The translations under genes and the position numbers were made by a program. A stretch of DNA of 45,876 nucleotides, taken from an uncultured Clostridia bacterium. GTDB lineage: Bacteria; Bacillota; Clostridia; TANB77; CAG-465. Positions 1-8,552 of this stretch are shown in pieces (the first letter of the stretch is position 1; each line of letters opens with the position of its first letter). The notes beneath the pieces were generated by a model. That model worked only from the letters and a program-made list of their open reading frames with translations, had not been told where the DNA came from and searched no databases. The stretch is taken from the NCBI GenBank assembly GCA_944383035.1, contig CALWOE010000002.1:1-45876 (forward strand), read 5' to 3'.

Positions 1-15
1 ACATTGTGCACTATC

Positions 16-55
16 AAAAAGCTAGAAATGTTGTATATCAACGCTTCTAGCTTTT
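16..55 (-). terminator. Terminator hairpin after the LRR protein gene
   Basis: An 11-bp inverted repeat (17-27 with 45-55) with a nested GTTG/CAAC inner stem ends in a short U run on the minus strand. It lies 85 nt after the stop of the 140-2044 gene. It also lies just after the promoter at 72-101, so it could instead be an attenuator for a gene beyond the left edge. Confidence 0.6.
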
Positions 56-71
56 AACTGTCAAATTTAGG

Positions 72-101
72 ATTATATATTATTTTACTAAAATTTTTCA
101 A
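72..101 (-). promoter_or_regulatory. Sigma-A-type promoter reading out of the window
   Basis: TTGAAA (96-101) and TATAAT (72-77) are separated by 18 nt on the minus strand. The sequence closely resembles the promoters at 2262-2291 and 10906-10934, which drive pilin-like surface genes. A further family member may therefore lie left of the window (inference). Confidence 0.55.
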
Positions 102-139
102 GTACTTTTTATATTTTTATAATTTATTTAATATTTATT

Positions 140-2044
140 TTATTCATCATATTGTATAACTCTTGTACCATACACTGCACTCCATGGTTCTCCTGCTATT
201 TCTCCTCTTTTTTTATGTATTATTATTTCTGTTAGATTATTTGTATTAATAAAAGCTGCTGAACCAATATTTTCAATAGTATTTGGTATTTCCAATCTAT
301 TAATACTATTACAAGAATAAAAAGCATTATCTGCAATATTTTTTATACCTTCTTTTAAAATTACTTCTTTTAAATTTGTACATCCATAAAAAGAATATCC
401 CTCAACTGTTTCAATGGATTCTGGTAAATCAGATATATTAGATATATTTTTACCAACCCAATATAACTTTTTAACACTTTTATCAACTAAATATTTATTA
501 TCTATCGACTTATATACCGCATTATCTTCCGATACTTCTACTTCTTTAACATAAATTAAAGCACTAGAACTAATATCAGTAACATTTTTAGGTATATATA
601 AATATTTTACACTACTTGGAATAACTCCCCACTGAGAAATTGATCTTAAACTTTCTGGTAATTCTATCGAAATAACTCCATTTAAAAAAGATCCTTCTAT
701 TATTTGTTTAACACCTTCTTTTACAATTACATTATCTGTTTTATTACATCTATATAGTATTTCAAAATTTTTACTATATAAATCATTGTCTAGACTTGTA
801 AAATATTGATTTTCACTATCTACTATCAAACTTTCATACTTATGCAAACCAAAAGCTGCACTTCCAATAGCATTAACACTTTTTGGAATAAAAATTTTTT
901 TTAAATTTGTCATACCCTGCATTGCACCAGTTCTAATAGTTTCTGTATTTTCATTAACTTCTAAACTGCTTATATTACCAGTTACTGAATAAAGTGTTTT
1001 ATAATCTTTAGAATATAAAGCATTTCCATTGAAAACAAAATTATTATTTTCACTTGTGTCTATATTATTTAAACTAGAACACCATTTAAAAATCCCAGTA
1101 CCTAAATATTTTAATGCACTGTTAAATTTAATATATTTTAAACTTGTGCATCCTGAAAAACAATCACCACCTAAATTCTGCAAATAATTTGGTAAAAATA
1201 TTTCTTCTAAAGACGAACAATTTGAAAATGCCCTTACTCCAAAATATGAAAGACTTTCAGATAAATTTATTGTTTTTAATTTATAACAGTATCCAAAACA
1301 ATCTGTGTCCATTCTTGTTATACTATCTGGCATTATTACACTAACCAAATTACTGCAATTATAAAAAGAAGATTTACCAATTACCTCAACACCATCTTCT
1401 ATTATTACTTCTTGCAATGATTTATTATTTGAAAATGCATTATCACCTATTTTCTTTACACTTCCAGGTATTATTACTCTTGTTAGTCCTTCTAAATTAT
1501 TAAATACTCCACTTGCTATTTCTTCTACATTATATGGTATTCTTATTGTTCCTGTACTATCTAGTAAAAGAAGATTACTATTTGCAGAAATAAGCACTCC
1601 ATCTACTATTTCATATGGGATTATTCCAATACCTAACTCTTTTGCCCAGATTAGTTTTTGTTCTACATCACCTTTGTAATATAACTCTCCTTTTATTATT
1701 TCGAACTCTGAGTAATATCCTTTCTTTGCTGTTGGTATTACATCATATATATCTTTTTCTTTTTCATTTGTTTTTGTATTATACGTTAATCCATTATCTG
1801 CTGCATTTAAACTTTCTATTTCAAATTTTCCCACAGACTGTGTAGCCTTTGTTTGGACAAACATTTCAAATTCTTCTTCTATTACTCTTAAATCATTTTT
1901 AAATACTGATTCATTTGCTACTCCAAATATTTTTCCATCTGTTATGTTATATAGTACTGTTGCTACAAGTATAATTATCACTACTATTGTTACTACTAAG
2001 ACTATTAAACTTATTCCTTTTTTATTTTCTTTTAAACTTTTCAT
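140..2044 (-). CDS. BspA-type leucine-rich-repeat surface protein with pilin-like N-terminus
   Basis: This 634-residue protein is probably exported and anchored in the envelope. Residues 1-9 are basic. Then comes a pilin-like hydrophobic segment starting at KG|ISLIVLVVTI (about residues 10-31), followed by a helical stretch with NDLRVIEEEFEMF. A short domain (about 70-150) is shared in outline with the FGE-like protein at 29533. The rest (about 165-620) is a run of LRR_5/BspA-type repeats, each with a pattern like IPxSVxxIGxxAFxxCxxL. In this family such repeats mediate binding to host or neighbouring cells; the ligand here is unknown. The pilin Glu5 is absent. A long leader with a minigene and hairpin precedes it. 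Confidence 0.85.
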   Translation of the reverse strand: MKSLKENKKGISLIVLVVTIVVIIILVATVLYNITDGKIFGVANESVFKNDLRVIEEEFEMFVQTKATQSVGKFEIESLNAADNGLTYNTKTNEKEKDIYDVIPTAKKGYYSEFEIIKGELYYKGDVEQKLIWAKELGIGIIPYEIVDGVLISANSNLLLLDSTGTIRIPYNVEEIASGVFNNLEGLTRVIIPGSVKKIGDNAFSNNKSLQEVIIEDGVEVIGKSSFYNCSNLVSVIMPDSITRMDTDCFGYCYKLKTINLSESLSYFGVRAFSNCSSLEEIFLPNYLQNLGGDCFSGCTSLKYIKFNSALKYLGTGIFKWCSSLNNIDTSENNNFVFNGNALYSKDYKTLYSVTGNISSLEVNENTETIRTGAMQGMTNLKKIFIPKSVNAIGSAAFGLHKYESLIVDSENQYFTSLDNDLYSKNFEILYRCNKTDNVIVKEGVKQIIEGSFLNGVISIELPESLRSISQWGVIPSSVKYLYIPKNVTDISSSALIYVKEVEVSEDNAVYKSIDNKYLVDKSVKKLYWVGKNISNISDLPESIETVEGYSFYGCTNLKEVILKEGIKNIADNAFYSCNSINRLEIPNTIENIGSAAFINTNNLTEIIIHKKRGEIAGEPWSAVYGTRVIQYDE

Positions 2045-2077
2045 ATACCAAAATTCCCCCTTTTAAGACGCAAAAAA

Positions 2078-2105
2078 ACCAATACTAGCTTTTACTAGTA
2101 CTGGT
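2078..2105 (-). terminator. Leader hairpin with U run (attenuator candidate)
   Basis: An 11-bp stem with one G-U pair and a 6-nt loop is followed on the minus strand by seven T, between the promoter at 2262-2291 and the start codon at 2044. Nearly the same hairpin occurs at 10720-10747 before the second pilin-like gene. A terminator inside the leader of the gene it precedes suggests attenuation. Confidence 0.65.
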
Positions 2106-2165
2106 TTACATTTTTTACATTTTCTTCTATTTTTATTTTTCTTATTTTACATTTTTTACAAATTT

Positions 2166-2204
2166 TTACGTGTGTGTGTGTGTGTGTGTGTGTAGTCTTA
2201 TCAT
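2166..2204 (-). CDS. Leader minigene encoding a His-Thr repeat peptide
   Basis: An ATG follows AAAAGGAG with 7-nt spacing and opens a 12-codon frame, M-I-R-L followed by four His-Thr pairs, then TAA. The His-Thr part is encoded by a 12-unit GT/AC dinucleotide tract (2170-2193). A counterpart with 13 units precedes the gene at 9370-10632, and there the extra unit shifts the frame and the stop. Conservation of the ribosome binding site, ATG and first codons in both leaders argues for translation. The role is inferred: an attenuation peptide or phase-variable leader. Confidence 0.5.
   Translation of the reverse strand: MIRLHTHTHTHT
2170..2193. repeat. (GT)12 microsatellite
   Basis: Twelve GT units, prone to slippage, lie inside the leader minigene. 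Gain or loss of one unit changes the frame after the repeat. Confidence 0.95.
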
Positions 2205-2261
2205 ACTTGTACTCCTTTTAGTTTACATATATTAATTTTATTTATTTCCATTTACATTAAA

Positions 2262-2291
2262 ATTATATATTATTTTAATATAATTTTTCAA
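2262..2291 (-). promoter_or_regulatory. Promoter of the LRR surface protein
   Basis: TTGAAA (2286-2291), an 18-nt spacer and TATAAT (2262-2267) on the minus strand. It lies about 60 nt before the leader minigene and is conserved with the promoter at 10906-10934. Confidence 0.7.
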
Positions 2292-2298
2292 GTATTTT

Positions 2299-3603
2299 TT
2301 ATAGATTTATAAATTTTTCAATGTACTCTGCTAAGAATAAAGGAATATTTATGATCTTACCATCTTTTTTTAAATTATTCATTGAGAATCTAATTGCAAA
2401 ATTATTATCTTTTTTTTCATTATATCTAGTTAAACTTATATTATTTACATTTCTATTTGACTTTACTTCAATTGGTATAATATTATTTTTATATTGAATA
2501 ACAAAATCTATCTTATGCCTATCAAAAGTATAATAATTTGGAACCGTATCAAATGTACTACATAATGTATTTAAGATATAATTTTCAGTAAAAGCACCTT
2601 TAAATTCTTCAAATAATTTATCTTTTTGAACTATTATTCTGCTATCTAAATTAGACATTTTTCTAAGTAATCCAATATCATTCATATAAATTTTAAAAGA
2701 GCTTAAATCATTATATGCTTTTAATGGAAAATCTGTTTTTGAAACATTATATATCTTATAAATTAAAGTTGCATCATTTAACCAGTTTAATGCTTCTTCA
2801 TATTCTCTTGCTCTTGCTCCTTTTTTAATAACTTGATATAAAAATTTTTTATTGTCTTTAGAAAGTTGGGATGGAATATTATTCCAAATCAAAGATATTT
2901 TATTAGCTTCACTTTTTTGTGTATGTTTTGAAAAATCACTCTCATATGCTCTTAATATATTATCCTGAATTTGATTTACAATTTCGAGATTTTTCTCATT
3001 TACCCAAACATTTACTGCTTCTGGCATTCCACCTATTATAAAATAAACTTTTAACTTTTCTTCTAACTGATTAAAAAAAATTTCCGGTATATTATCTATC
3101 CTATTTAAACTTTTCATATATTCTACTAAATTATCACATCTATCAGCGTACAAAAATTCACTAAACGTCATAGGATACATATTTAAAAATTGCACTTTTC
3201 CAACAGGGAAAGCTTCTTGAGATAATCTTATACCAAGTAAACTTCCAGCACATGCTATATGATATTCATTCACTTCTTCATTAAAATATTTTAAACTGTT
3301 CAGAGCATTAGGACACTCTTGGATTTCATCAAAAATAATTAAAGTTTTTTCCGGAAGTATAGCCTTACCATAAATAAAGGATAATTGCTCTAATATTCTT
3401 TTAGGATCTTTAGTATTACGAAACAAATCAAATAAATCATTATCATGATCAAAATTAAAATAAGCTACTCCTTCATATTCTCTATTTCCAAATTCTTTTA
3501 ATATATATGTTTTTCCGATCTGTCTAGCACCTTTTAAAATTAATGGCTTTCTATATTTACTATTTTTCCATTCTATTAACTTTTGCATTATTATTCTCTT
3601 CAA
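2299..3603 (-). CDS. AAA ATPase with C-terminal DUF4143 domain
   Basis: A P-loop ATPase of the family with an N-terminal AAA_14 domain and a C-terminal DUF4143 nuclease-like domain. Walker A is GARQIGKT; Walker B is LIIFDEIQECP. The last third carries the PIEVKSN motif (E-V-K), typical of the restriction-endonuclease-like fold in these proteins. The cellular role of the family is not settled; members are common in gut anaerobes and often mobile. I prefer a TTG start at 3603 (sequence LKRIIMQKL) because AGAGGTG sits at the right distance; a frame to 3621 is open but has no site. Three regularly spaced direct repeats lie just upstream at 3662-3740. Confidence 0.8.
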   Translation of the reverse strand: MKRIIMQKLIEWKNSKYRKPLILKGARQIGKTYILKEFGNREYEGVAYFNFDHDNDLFDLFRNTKDPKRILEQLSFIYGKAILPEKTLIIFDEIQECPNALNSLKYFNEEVNEYHIACAGSLLGIRLSQEAFPVGKVQFLNMYPMTFSEFLYADRCDNLVEYMKSLNRIDNIPEIFFNQLEEKLKVYFIIGGMPEAVNVWVNEKNLEIVNQIQDNILRAYESDFSKHTQKSEANKISLIWNNIPSQLSKDNKKFLYQVIKKGARAREYEEALNWLNDATLIYKIYNVSKTDFPLKAYNDLSSFKIYMNDIGLLRKMSNLDSRIIVQKDKLFEEFKGAFTENYILNTLCSTFDTVPNYYTFDRHKIDFVIQYKNNIIPIEVKSNRNVNNISLTRYNEKKDNNFAIRFSMNNLKKDGKIINIPLFLAEYIEKFINL

Positions 3604-3661
3604 ATTAGCACCTCTATTCATTACTTATTATATTCATATTTATTAATATTATACTCCAAAA

Positions 3662-3740
3662 ATCACACTTTTGCAACTAAATTTTATTTTTTTATCACAC
3701 TTTTGCAAGTTGTTTTTCAAAATTTATCACATTTTTGCAA
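3662..3740 (-). repeat. Three 15-bp direct repeats with exact 32-bp period
   Basis: On the plus strand ATCACACTTTTGCAA occurs at 3662-3676 and 3694-3708, and with one change (ATCACATTTTTGCAA) at 3726-3740. The start-to-start distance is exactly 32 bp both times, about three helical turns. The block lies between the ATPase start and the terminator at 3750-3770, so it is probably an operator or iteron-like array for the ATPase gene. Confidence 0.8.
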
Positions 3741-3749
3741 ATTTAAAAA

Positions 3750-3770
3750 AATACTAGTTTCTCTAGTATT
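3750..3770 (-). terminator. Terminator of the peptidase/3787 gene pair
   Basis: AATACTAG and CTAGTATT form a perfect 8-bp stem with a 5-nt loop, followed by seven T on the minus strand, 17 nt after the stop of the 3787-4452 gene. Confidence 0.8.
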
Positions 3771-3786
3771 ATTTTTATTAATTTAA

Positions 3787-4452
3787 TTACAAATCTAATT
3801 CATCTATATTTTTTATTTCATTTTGCTTTTGAAATTGTTTTCTTTTTGACTGTTCTATATACTCTTTTGAATTATTTGTCATATTGTTCATATAATCTTT
3901 GAATTGTTGTTTTTTTAAATTTTCTTTTTTATTTTGCTGTATAATATCTTTTTTATCTTGATTATCCTTACTTTTTTCTCTTTTAAATTTTTCCTTGATT
4001 GTTTCTTTTAATTTTTGAAACCAACTTTTTTTATATAATGTTGGTAACTTTTTTATATCTTGTTTATCGTTTTTTTGTCTACTATTTCTCCAATTTTGAA
4101 TATAATTTTCTTGATATTTTTCCAATATTTCAGGATATATCTCGTTTTTAAATTTTAATGGCAGTTTAGACGCAAACTCTTCAGAACCAGTTGTTTTTCC
4201 GCCATTGATATAAAAAGATAACTCATAAAGACGTTGCATAGTTTCCTCTGATAAATTATTTGTATTAATTGCTGATTCAATTTCATCTTTAAAATACTTA
4301 TCAAAAAGTATTGATTCTACATTAGAAATATTTTTATCTAATTCAATAATTTCTTGATCACAATTTACTTTCTCTTTTTCACTAATTGTTTTTTCATCTT
4401 GATAAATTTTATCTACTAGAGTCATTAATTGTATAGATTCTGCTTCATTCAT
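3787..4452 (-). CDS. Hypothetical charged protein
   Basis: I do not recognise this 221-residue protein. Residues 1-60 are acidic and helical (NEAESIQLMTLVDKIYQDEK). The second half is very rich in Lys, Gln, Asn and Glu and looks like a coiled or disordered tail (KLKETIKEKFKREKSK). There is no signal peptide or membrane segment. It starts 2 nt after the stop of the frame-restored peptidase gene, so the two were probably translated together. With the peptidase gene broken, its present role is doubtful. Confidence 0.6.
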   Translation of the reverse strand: MNEAESIQLMTLVDKIYQDEKTISEKEKVNCDQEIIELDKNISNVESILFDKYFKDEIESAINTNNLSEETMQRLYELSFYINGGKTTGSEEFASKLPLKFKNEIYPEILEKYQENYIQNWRNSRQKNDKQDIKKLPTLYKKSWFQKLKETIKEKFKREKSKDNQDKKDIIQQNKKENLKKQQFKDYMNNMTNNSKEYIEQSKRKQFQKQNEIKNIDELDL

Positions 4453-4454
4453 TT

Positions 4455-5014
4455 TTAGTATTTTAGCAACATTTCTCTTATATCTCCTTTACAAAATTTC
4501 ATTACAGTTTCTTCACCTAAAGCCAACTCTAATATTTTAATAATATCTTTTTCAGCAGGATAAGATTTTTCACCATATCCTGCTTTTTGACAAATCCATT
4601 CAGTTAATCCTTCATTGAATCCTCTACCAAGTTCTTGTCCATTATTATAGAATTCTAATACTCCAGTTCCATCTTCAATATTAATTTTTTACATTCTTCT
4701 TTGGTTCTTTTAAAAATTGCATGAATTGATTCGTGCAATATAAGATGTTTTAACTTTTTATTATTTTCAATATCTGTCACTGTTAATCGTTTACTAAAAT
4801 TATTTCCATAAAATAATGTTATGCAAGAATTTTGTACATCATATAATGCTTTATTAATATTATCGTTAGATATATCAATGTTTACTTTTTTTACATTTTC
4901 TTCTAATTTTTCTTTAACAAATTCTTTTCCATAAACTTTAGAAAAAGATTTACATTCATTTAATGTATTTTCTACAAAATTTATAAGATATTGCCTAACT
5001 TCCTTATTTTCCAC
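4455..5014 (-). pseudogene. Frameshifted HExxH zinc-peptidase-like gene
   Basis: The first 105 or so codons read through HLILHESIHAIFKRTKEECKK, with a canonical HExxH zinc motif, and then hit an early stop at 4655. A six-A run (plus-strand T run 4685-4690) sits at the break. Adding one A restores a frame that continues INIEDGTGVLEFYNNG..GLTEWICQKAGYG..LLKY to a stop at 4455-4457, about 187 residues in all. GLTEW would supply the third zinc-ligand Glu of a gluzincin-like peptidase. It is either a real inactivating indel or a homopolymer sequencing error. The first fragment alone keeps HExxH but lacks the Glu. Confidence 0.7.
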
Positions 5015-5128
5015 TTTTAAACATAATTCTCCTTGTATTATTTAATAGTATTATACCATAAAAATATTAAATAAAACAATAACTTAAAATTTAGAAATTT
5101 AAAGTATTTATTATAATTTATATATTTT

Positions 5129-6100
5129 TTATATATTAAAAAAATAATCTTTTAATATATCTTTTACTTCTAAAATACTATTTGCTCTATTTACTTTATC
5201 TTTTACTTGTGTACTTGATTTCATACCTTTTAAATACCAAGCAATATGCTTTCTTAATTTCAAATTAGCTGTTTTTTCATCATCAAATTCAAGAGCAAAT
5301 TTTATATGTTCTAAAATCATTTCATATTTTTCCATAGGTGTTGGGATATAATCTTTCATATTTAAAATACTTTTAAATATCCATGGATTACCAAGTGCAC
5401 CTCTTCCAATCATTATACCATCACAATTTGTTTTTTCAAACATATTTATTGCACTTTTTACATCTACAATATCTCCATTTCCTATTACTGGTATTTTTAC
5501 ACTTTCTTTCACTCTACGTATAATGTCTAAATCAGCTATACCAGAATAATATTCATTTCTTGTTCTGCCATGTACAGTTATTTGACTTACTCCATTATTC
5601 TGAGCAATTTTTGCTACTTCTACAGCAGTTATATGTTCTTCATCAAATCCTTTTCTTGTCTTTACAGTAACTATTTTCTTTGATACTTTTACCGCTTCAT
5701 TTAATATTGAATCTATGTTTTTTAAATCAAGTAATAATCCAGCGCCATCACCATTCTTTACTAGTTTTGGGGCTGGACATCCCATATTTATATCTATTAT
5801 ATCAATATCGTCATTTTCATTTATCCATTTTATCATATTAGAAATACTATCTTTATTACTACCAAAAATTTGTACAACAGATGGTCTTTCATTTTTATCT
5901 ATTTGCATTAATTTAATTGTTTTTTGACTTTCATATTCCATTGCTTTACTACTTGCCATTTCTGTATATGTAAGACCTGGATTAAACTTTCTACATATTC
6001 TTCTAAAAGGAATATCTGTTACTCCAGCCATTGGTGCAAGATAAACATTATTTTGTATATTAATATTTCCAATTTTTATACTTTTTATATAACTATTCAT
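5129..6100 (-). CDS. dusB: tRNA-dihydrouridine synthase (DusB family)
   Basis: FMN enzyme that reduces uridines in the tRNA D-loop. The 323-residue length is normal. The N-terminus holds the FMN-binding LAPMAGVTDIPFR motif; the active-site Cys is in NMGCPAPK (about residue 109); VKTRKG, TVHGRTR and NGDI, and the phosphate-binding IGRGALGNPW, follow in the expected order. The C-terminal helical RNA-binding part contains RKHIAWYLKG. A good AAGGAG site precedes the ATG. It is transcribed alone; no clear terminator hairpin was seen between it and the frameshifted peptidase gene. Confidence 0.93.
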   Translation of the reverse strand: MNSYIKSIKIGNINIQNNVYLAPMAGVTDIPFRRICRKFNPGLTYTEMASSKAMEYESQKTIKLMQIDKNERPSVVQIFGSNKDSISNMIKWINENDDIDIIDINMGCPAPKLVKNGDGAGLLLDLKNIDSILNEAVKVSKKIVTVKTRKGFDEEHITAVEVAKIAQNNGVSQITVHGRTRNEYYSGIADLDIIRRVKESVKIPVIGNGDIVDVKSAINMFEKTNCDGIMIGRGALGNPWIFKSILNMKDYIPTPMEKYEMILEHIKFALEFDDEKTANLKLRKHIAWYLKGMKSSTQVKDKVNRANSILEVKDILKDYFFNI

Positions 6101-6213
6101 TAAATTCTCCTTAATTTTAAATTACAAATGTATATTTATATAATACAATAAAAAGTTCAAAAAATCAACTTTGCTTAACTAAAAAATTACATAAAATTAT
6201 ATATACAAAAAAA

Positions 6214-6234
6214 GAAACGTTATTTTAACGTTTC
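6214..6234 (-). terminator. Terminator of the 6278-6751 gene
   Basis: GAAACGTT/AACGTTTC stem (8 bp, 5-nt loop) with seven T following on the minus strand. Confidence 0.85.
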
Positions 6235-6277
6235 AAAAAATTTCAACAAAAACCAAATTATAAAGAAATTATTTAAA

Positions 6278-6751
6278 TTAAATATTTTCTTTAATAACAA
6301 TACATAGCTTATCATTTTGCAATTTACAAACACAAATCCTATCACTAAATGTTTTTTTTCTTCTAACAGGATCTTCAGATATAAAATCCGTTTTTAAAAC
6401 ATATCCATTAAGATAAGTTCTATACAAAAGATAACCTTTAATTTTTTCATTAACCTCTGGTGTTTTATTTGAAAAAATAATCCATATTTTATTAATTTCA
6501 GAATCTTTTACAACTAAATAATTACTTTTTGATTTTGTTGTAATTTCAAAAATACTATTTTCAAACATAGGTGTTAATTTTATTACTGGTGATGTTTCTA
6601 TTCCTTTTATTTTTACCGTTTTATTTATTAGTATTGGATACACACCAGATACACTCTTAAGTAAATTATTAGTTCCAAAACTTGATTCTTTAACAAATAT
6701 AACCTTATCTTTAACATTTTCATTAATAGGTTTTACATTACTACTATTCAT
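6278..6751 (-). CDS. Hypothetical 157-residue protein
   Basis: I do not recognise this protein. It is mostly beta-strand-like in composition (VSGVYPILINKTVKIKG, KTDFISEDPVRRKKTF), has two Cys near the C-terminus (ICVCKL), and has no signal peptide or membrane segment. AGGAGG precedes the ATG and a strong terminator follows, so it is a single-gene unit. A small beta-barrel or regulatory domain is possible, but I see no motif to name. Confidence 0.6.
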   Translation of the reverse strand: MNSSNVKPINENVKDKVIFVKESSFGTNNLLKSVSGVYPILINKTVKIKGIETSPVIKLTPMFENSIFEITTKSKSNYLVVKDSEINKIWIIFSNKTPEVNEKIKGYLLYRTYLNGYVLKTDFISEDPVRRKKTFSDRICVCKLQNDKLCIVIKENI

Positions 6752-6887
6752 ATTAATCCTCCTAGCATTTTCCTGTCAAAATAATCTAATGACATATTTA
6801 TTATTTAACTAAGATATTATAGCATAAAAGCAAATATTTATCAACACTTTTAATAATTTAAATTCACATAAAAATATAATAAAAAAA

Positions 6888-6910
6888 TTTGGTTAAACTA
6901 ATTAACCAAA
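6888..6910 (-). terminator. Terminator of the rsmE-7959-6922 operon
   Basis: TTTGGTTAA/TTAACCAAA stem with a following run of seven T on the minus strand, 12 nt after the peptidase stop. Confidence 0.85.
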
Positions 6911-6921
6911 TAAATTTAAAC

Positions 6922-7941
6922 TTATTTTAAAATTTGAGTTAAAGTTGCACTATTATTTTTTAAATCGAAAACACCATAACTCCCATTTATCATTAAAAAT
7001 TGTGGTGGCACATGACCAATATCAACATCATATATAACTTCTATATTTAAATCTAAAAGTGCTTTTTTTAAAGCTGTTATATAATCAAAATCATACACAA
7101 TTTTATTTGCAAATGTTCTACCTATTAAAATTCCATTTACGTTATCAAAGTATCCAACGTTTTTCATCTGTATAAGTCTTCTATATAACTCTGTAACTGA
7201 TAATTCACAATTATCTATATAAAATATTATACCTTCTTTAAAACTATTACAAAAATTAATTGTATTATCATATTTTGTTCCAATAAGTTGAGTTATAACG
7301 TCTATACAACCTCCAAGTATTCTGCCTTCTATATGAATATTTTTATTTCCACTTAAAGTTTTATATTCTACTTTTTCATCTAAATTGTATGTAATAAATC
7401 CATTAGAATCATCTGTATATGAATTTTGAAACCTGTCAAAACTTTTTTGAATAAATTTATTATCTTTAAAACTACCAGTTAAAAAATTTATATTATTAAT
7501 TAAACATTCATGATAATTTTGCATTGCAAATTCACCAATATTTTCCCCATTTAAAGTGGCTAAATTATAATTTGTTGTAAGATAAAAACAAAGAAGAGAG
7601 TTATCCGAAAAGCCTTGAAAATATTTTGAACTATTCATAAAAACATCTTTATTTTCATTAATAAAAGGTAAAATATCTATTAAAAATTCTCCACCCCTTG
7701 CAGATATTATCATATCTATATCATCATTACTAAAAAGTTCTATAAATTCCTCTGCTCTTGTTTTTCCATCAGCACTTACTAAATATTTTGAATTTCTAAC
7801 ATTTCCTATTTCAAATATATTAAATCCAAATTTTTTTAAATTATTTTCGGCATTATCAATTCTTTCTAAATTTGCACCATCACTTGGGGCACAAATACCT
7901 ATAGTTGACCCATTTTTTAAAAATTTACCATACCTTATCAT
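6922..7941 (-). CDS. Peptidase S66 (LD-carboxypeptidase/MccF-like)
   Basis: A serine peptidase of family S66. Members either remove the terminal D-Ala from tetrapeptide stems during murein recycling (LdcA) or cleave peptide-nucleotide antibiotics (MccF). The N-terminus has GICAPSDGANLERI; the nucleophile Ser is in GFSDNS (about residue 113); the Glu of the triad is in IDNCELSVTELYRRL; the His is in VDIGHVPPQFL near the end. It has 339 residues and no signal peptide, so it is cytoplasmic. It is the last gene of an operon after rsmE and a papain-like protein. The sequence does not decide between LdcA and MccF roles. Confidence 0.85.
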   Translation of the reverse strand: MIRYGKFLKNGSTIGICAPSDGANLERIDNAENNLKKFGFNIFEIGNVRNSKYLVSADGKTRAEEFIELFSNDDIDMIISARGGEFLIDILPFINENKDVFMNSSKYFQGFSDNSLLCFYLTTNYNLATLNGENIGEFAMQNYHECLINNINFLTGSFKDNKFIQKSFDRFQNSYTDDSNGFITYNLDEKVEYKTLSGNKNIHIEGRILGGCIDVITQLIGTKYDNTINFCNSFKEGIIFYIDNCELSVTELYRRLIQMKNVGYFDNVNGILIGRTFANKIVYDFDYITALKKALLDLNIEVIYDVDIGHVPPQFLMINGSYGVFDLKNNSATLTQILK

Positions 7942-7958
7942 AAATTCACCATACCCTA

Positions 7959-8525
7959 TTATGAAATCGCTATTTTATCAATATCAATACTTTTTAAAAG
8001 ACCTTCATATACTTTATCTGTCTTTATGCTTAATTTTTTATCAAGAACACCTGGAGATATAATTGATGGATCTTCATGTATTTTTAATATTCTACTATCA
8101 ATTAATACTCTTGTTACAAACTGTGAACAGAAAAAGTAATTTTTTCTACTAAATGACTTTTTAAAAACAGGACATAATATACCTAAGAAATTATATCTTA
8201 AAAGATAATGTCTATTTTTATATTTTTTTAATATTTTACATATTCTTTCATACTTTTTATTATCTAATCTTATTTTATATATTTTGCATTTAACATGTTT
8301 TAATCTACCATAAACTCCAGTATTAAAATTTTCTTCTACAAATCCAGCATTAAAAAAGTTATACTTTGCTTTCCTTGCAAAACTATATAAATGTTCTAAA
8401 TTTCTATCGAGAGAAATAGAAACATGTGTATATTCATATCTTGTAAATATTCTAATTAACCTTGATGGGATTGTACCTGTATGTGTAAGTACAATATATA
8501 CAACACGTTCTTCGCTTTTTTTCAT
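7959..8525 (-). CDS. Permuted papain-like (NlpC/P60-type) protein
   Basis: A 188-residue protein resembling the circularly permuted NlpC/P60 (YiiX-like) fold. The His motif comes first (YEYTHVSISLD, about residue 33) and the Cys follows (YFFCSQFVTRVL, about residue 133), with GFVEEN in between. Family members are amidases or thioesterases that act on peptides or lipids. No signal peptide is visible, so the substrate is unclear. It lies 17 nt before the S66 peptidase gene, which suggests a shared role in peptide or cell-wall turnover (inference). Confidence 0.7.
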   Translation of the reverse strand: MKKSEERVVYIVLTHTGTIPSRLIRIFTRYEYTHVSISLDRNLEHLYSFARKAKYNFFNAGFVEENFNTGVYGRLKHVKCKIYKIRLDNKKYERICKILKKYKNRHYLLRYNFLGILCPVFKKSFSRKNYFFCSQFVTRVLIDSRILKIHEDPSIISPGVLDKKLSIKTDKVYEGLLKSIDIDKIAIS

Positions 8526-8552
8526 TTAAATATATCACCTCTATAAATTATA

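Noticed and set aside
2170-2193. CRISPR or other repeat array
   Set aside because: It is a simple dinucleotide tract with no spacers.
4655-4690. Programmed -1 frameshift in the peptidase gene
   Set aside because: The A run is not in a proper X-XXY-YYZ register and no downstream stimulatory structure stands out.
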